Shown in pieces: positions 55,857 through 58,800 of a DNA stretch of 64,000 bases. Position 1 is the first letter of the stretch. The number at the start of each line of letters is the position of its first letter. The DNA is taken from positions 2,376,001-2,440,000 of the forward strand of contig CAHIKZ030004135.1 in assembly GCA_903632075.3 (NCBI GenBank), in the 5' to 3' direction. The notes below the pieces were generated by a model. It made no database searches and was not told the DNA's origin. It worked only from the letters and a program-made list of their open reading frames with translations. This stretch comes from Acanthosepion pharaonis. Lineage: Eukaryota > Mollusca > Cephalopoda > Sepiida > Sepiidae. The translations under genes were made by a program, and so were the position numbers.

Positions 55857-58800
55857 AACATATATGGCAATCTATGTAAATATCATTTCCTATAATCACA
55901 TATCTTAAATCCTTGTAACATAGTTTTCTTCCTTTTCTTATAATAGGCTGCAATCCAGAATTATTTGAATGCGCTGATGGAACCTGTTTACCTTTCAACT
56001 GGGAATGTGATGGACACTCTGACTGCCAAGATGGTTCTGATGAACATGGTGGTTGTAGTAAGTTACTTTACAAATCTACTGGATTGACTTAATTTTGAAT
56101 CTGGAACTAGTAAATATTTTTCTTCCTTTTAATATTTCAAAGCAAAAATATTAAAGTTTTTTGATGAACAAAAGAATTAGTTTAACTTTCTGATCATTAT
56201 CTTCTTTTTTTATTTTACATTTTGTATTTTGCTTTGAAAGCAATGCATTCTAAAGTAACACAACATAATTGTTCCTTTGTTCTCTTTTTCCTCTCTCTCT
56301 CTCTTATTCTTTTCCTTTTCTTTTTTCTCTCTTATGCTTATTTTCAGCCAGTAATTTTGAATGGAAAAGTATTATTCCCAGTTTCACTCCAAGCTATAAT
56401 TAAAGCCTGTAAAATAGTAAAGACTGCAACCAATGTTTGTCTCATCAGGTGCATTATTTATTGACTATCATTGTGTATATATCTATTCATAAAATAGTTA
56501 TCTTTACAGAATTAACATTAAAGGGGAAAATAACACATATATCCACAAATCTCAATTGTTTCAATTTGAATCTACTAGCCAAATACTTGTCCTATAAAAA
56601 GAGTAAAGTCAGTTGAAATAAAACTTCTGTTTCAAACAGCATTTTCAGTAAGATATCTATTTTCTAAAGTTCATTTTGTCATTATACTAAGTCCACTTGT
56701 ATTTTCTAATCTGAAAATTAGAAACATAGAGTTGACCACGAGAGAAAGATTTGAATAATTTTCTAATGTTTGTATTAATAAGCCTGATATTAAAGTATGA
56801 TTGTTTTGGACTGTTTTATTCTGCTAATGTTAGGTAGAGTAGACACAGAAAAAAATTAGCTTTACACAAATTTATAAAAGATAATTTAGAACCACCAAAA
56901 ATTTCATTAATTATCAAATTAATTCCTTTAGAGAAAAGAAAATTTAGCATGTGAAAGAAAAACTATCAGCACAGTACAGTTTTTATTTTTATTTTTTTTT
57001 TAGTTTCTGCTGCCTGCAAAAAAAAGCCTCTTTTTTTTTTTCTTTTTTTTTCTTTTTTTTTTTTGTACACTTTGCATTAATATTGTATGACTTGAATGTA
57101 ACTTGACCCATTCTTATCACTCCTTCATCTTTACAAATGCACATGGTGTTTTCTTTTTTTTTTTTATGTAATTTTTCTACCAAACAAGAACTCACAAAAA
57201 TGACATTAAATATAAACAAATAAAAACTTATACAGAATACAATTCTACACATTCAGATTTTATTATTCAACTTTGTGTTTTCACAATAAAATGTTGGTAA
57301 AATTTCCAGACTTTCCTTAGATTTGTATGAGAAATATGCCATTCAAGTTTTGGCTTGTCGTATTTATCCTTATATGGCTAAGAACTTTTCAGGTTTTATT
57401 ATGTAAATAAAATAAATGCCACAAATTTTTATTTATAAATAAATTCCAGATATCAGCCATAGAAATATGTTTGATTAGCACAATATCCAATATATTGGAA
57501 TAAATTATTAGTTTACATGTTAATAAGGATTCCTTGGCATTATATGACATTAATTGATCTTTAAATCGCTTGATTTTCTAAAATTTTCTTTTCTTTTGAA
57601 TATAAAATTACTTGCAGCAGTTTTTATTGCTTCCCAGGGATCTTCTTTGATTAAATATTGTTTTCCTTCCTCATATAAAACTGTTTTAATAACGAGCCAC
57701 AAGATTTTTATTGTTCAATATCTGAAGTGGTTGGGAGTGATTCCATTAATGTGGTGTCTTTGAAACCATTTTTGGCAAAGTGTGAAGGGACATCATTTTG
57801 CATGATTCATGCAAGATAACACCTCTTCATATTCACATACTCTTTAGATCAAAGTTTCTAGTTTGTGTCTAAATCATTCAAAATATAATTAGAATAATTA
57901 TCTTCATTTAGCTTAATACAATCATCCAATTTGAAGGTATGTATAATTTTATTGTTTACAGTTGTAGCCCAAAACTATTCAACTTTCTTTCTACTGTCTC
58001 CTAAATCATATCGGTTGACTCTTTTCATGAAAGATCCAACCTTTAGCTCAGTTATATCAGGTCTATCCAACATTTATCATTAAAAAATATTGTTGAGAAA
58101 TCAGCTTTCATGCATTTCTTTGCCTAACTTGCATGTTTCTCTTTGTGATGTTTACAAAAAGGTGATTCTTTGATTGATTTCATGTCTTTTGCCAATATTC
58201 TGAATATTTTGCATCTTTCCTCTTTGTTTACATATGCAATAATCAGATTCTTCAAATATTTTCTTGCTTACGTCTCTTAATTTTTCTCAATTCTCTTTCT
58301 GGGATATTCTTAAAGCCATTTTTCTTCTTGCCAATGTTTTCCTTTTTTTTTTTTTTTTTTTTAATGTTCTTTGATCCTCTTCAAGTTTTAATTTTTAAAG
58401 TTATGCTTATACAACTTTGGATAGTCTTGTTTCTCTTTTGAAGAGGACACTGAAGTCAACCAAGGGACAACAGTCTGTTTCATGCTTAAAACAGACTGAT
58501 GCCTCTTGGTGTTAGCCTCAGTGTCCACTTTCCTATATAGATATACTCTATTTTTGATATTGAGCACTTTTATCTATAAATATAGCATACCAAAAGACTA
58601 TATTTTTATCATATATATGTATATATTTTCCTCGCCAGTAGCATGATTTCTAGTTTCATGCACAATGCAATGTTCAGGTGCTGAGTAAAGACTGAACTTT
58701 ACATAATTTAAATTTTTAAATTAAAATTTAAATTATTTAACCAGAAGATTGCATTGTGCATGAAACTCGGATTTGTGCTACTGGTGTGGAAAAAAAATTT

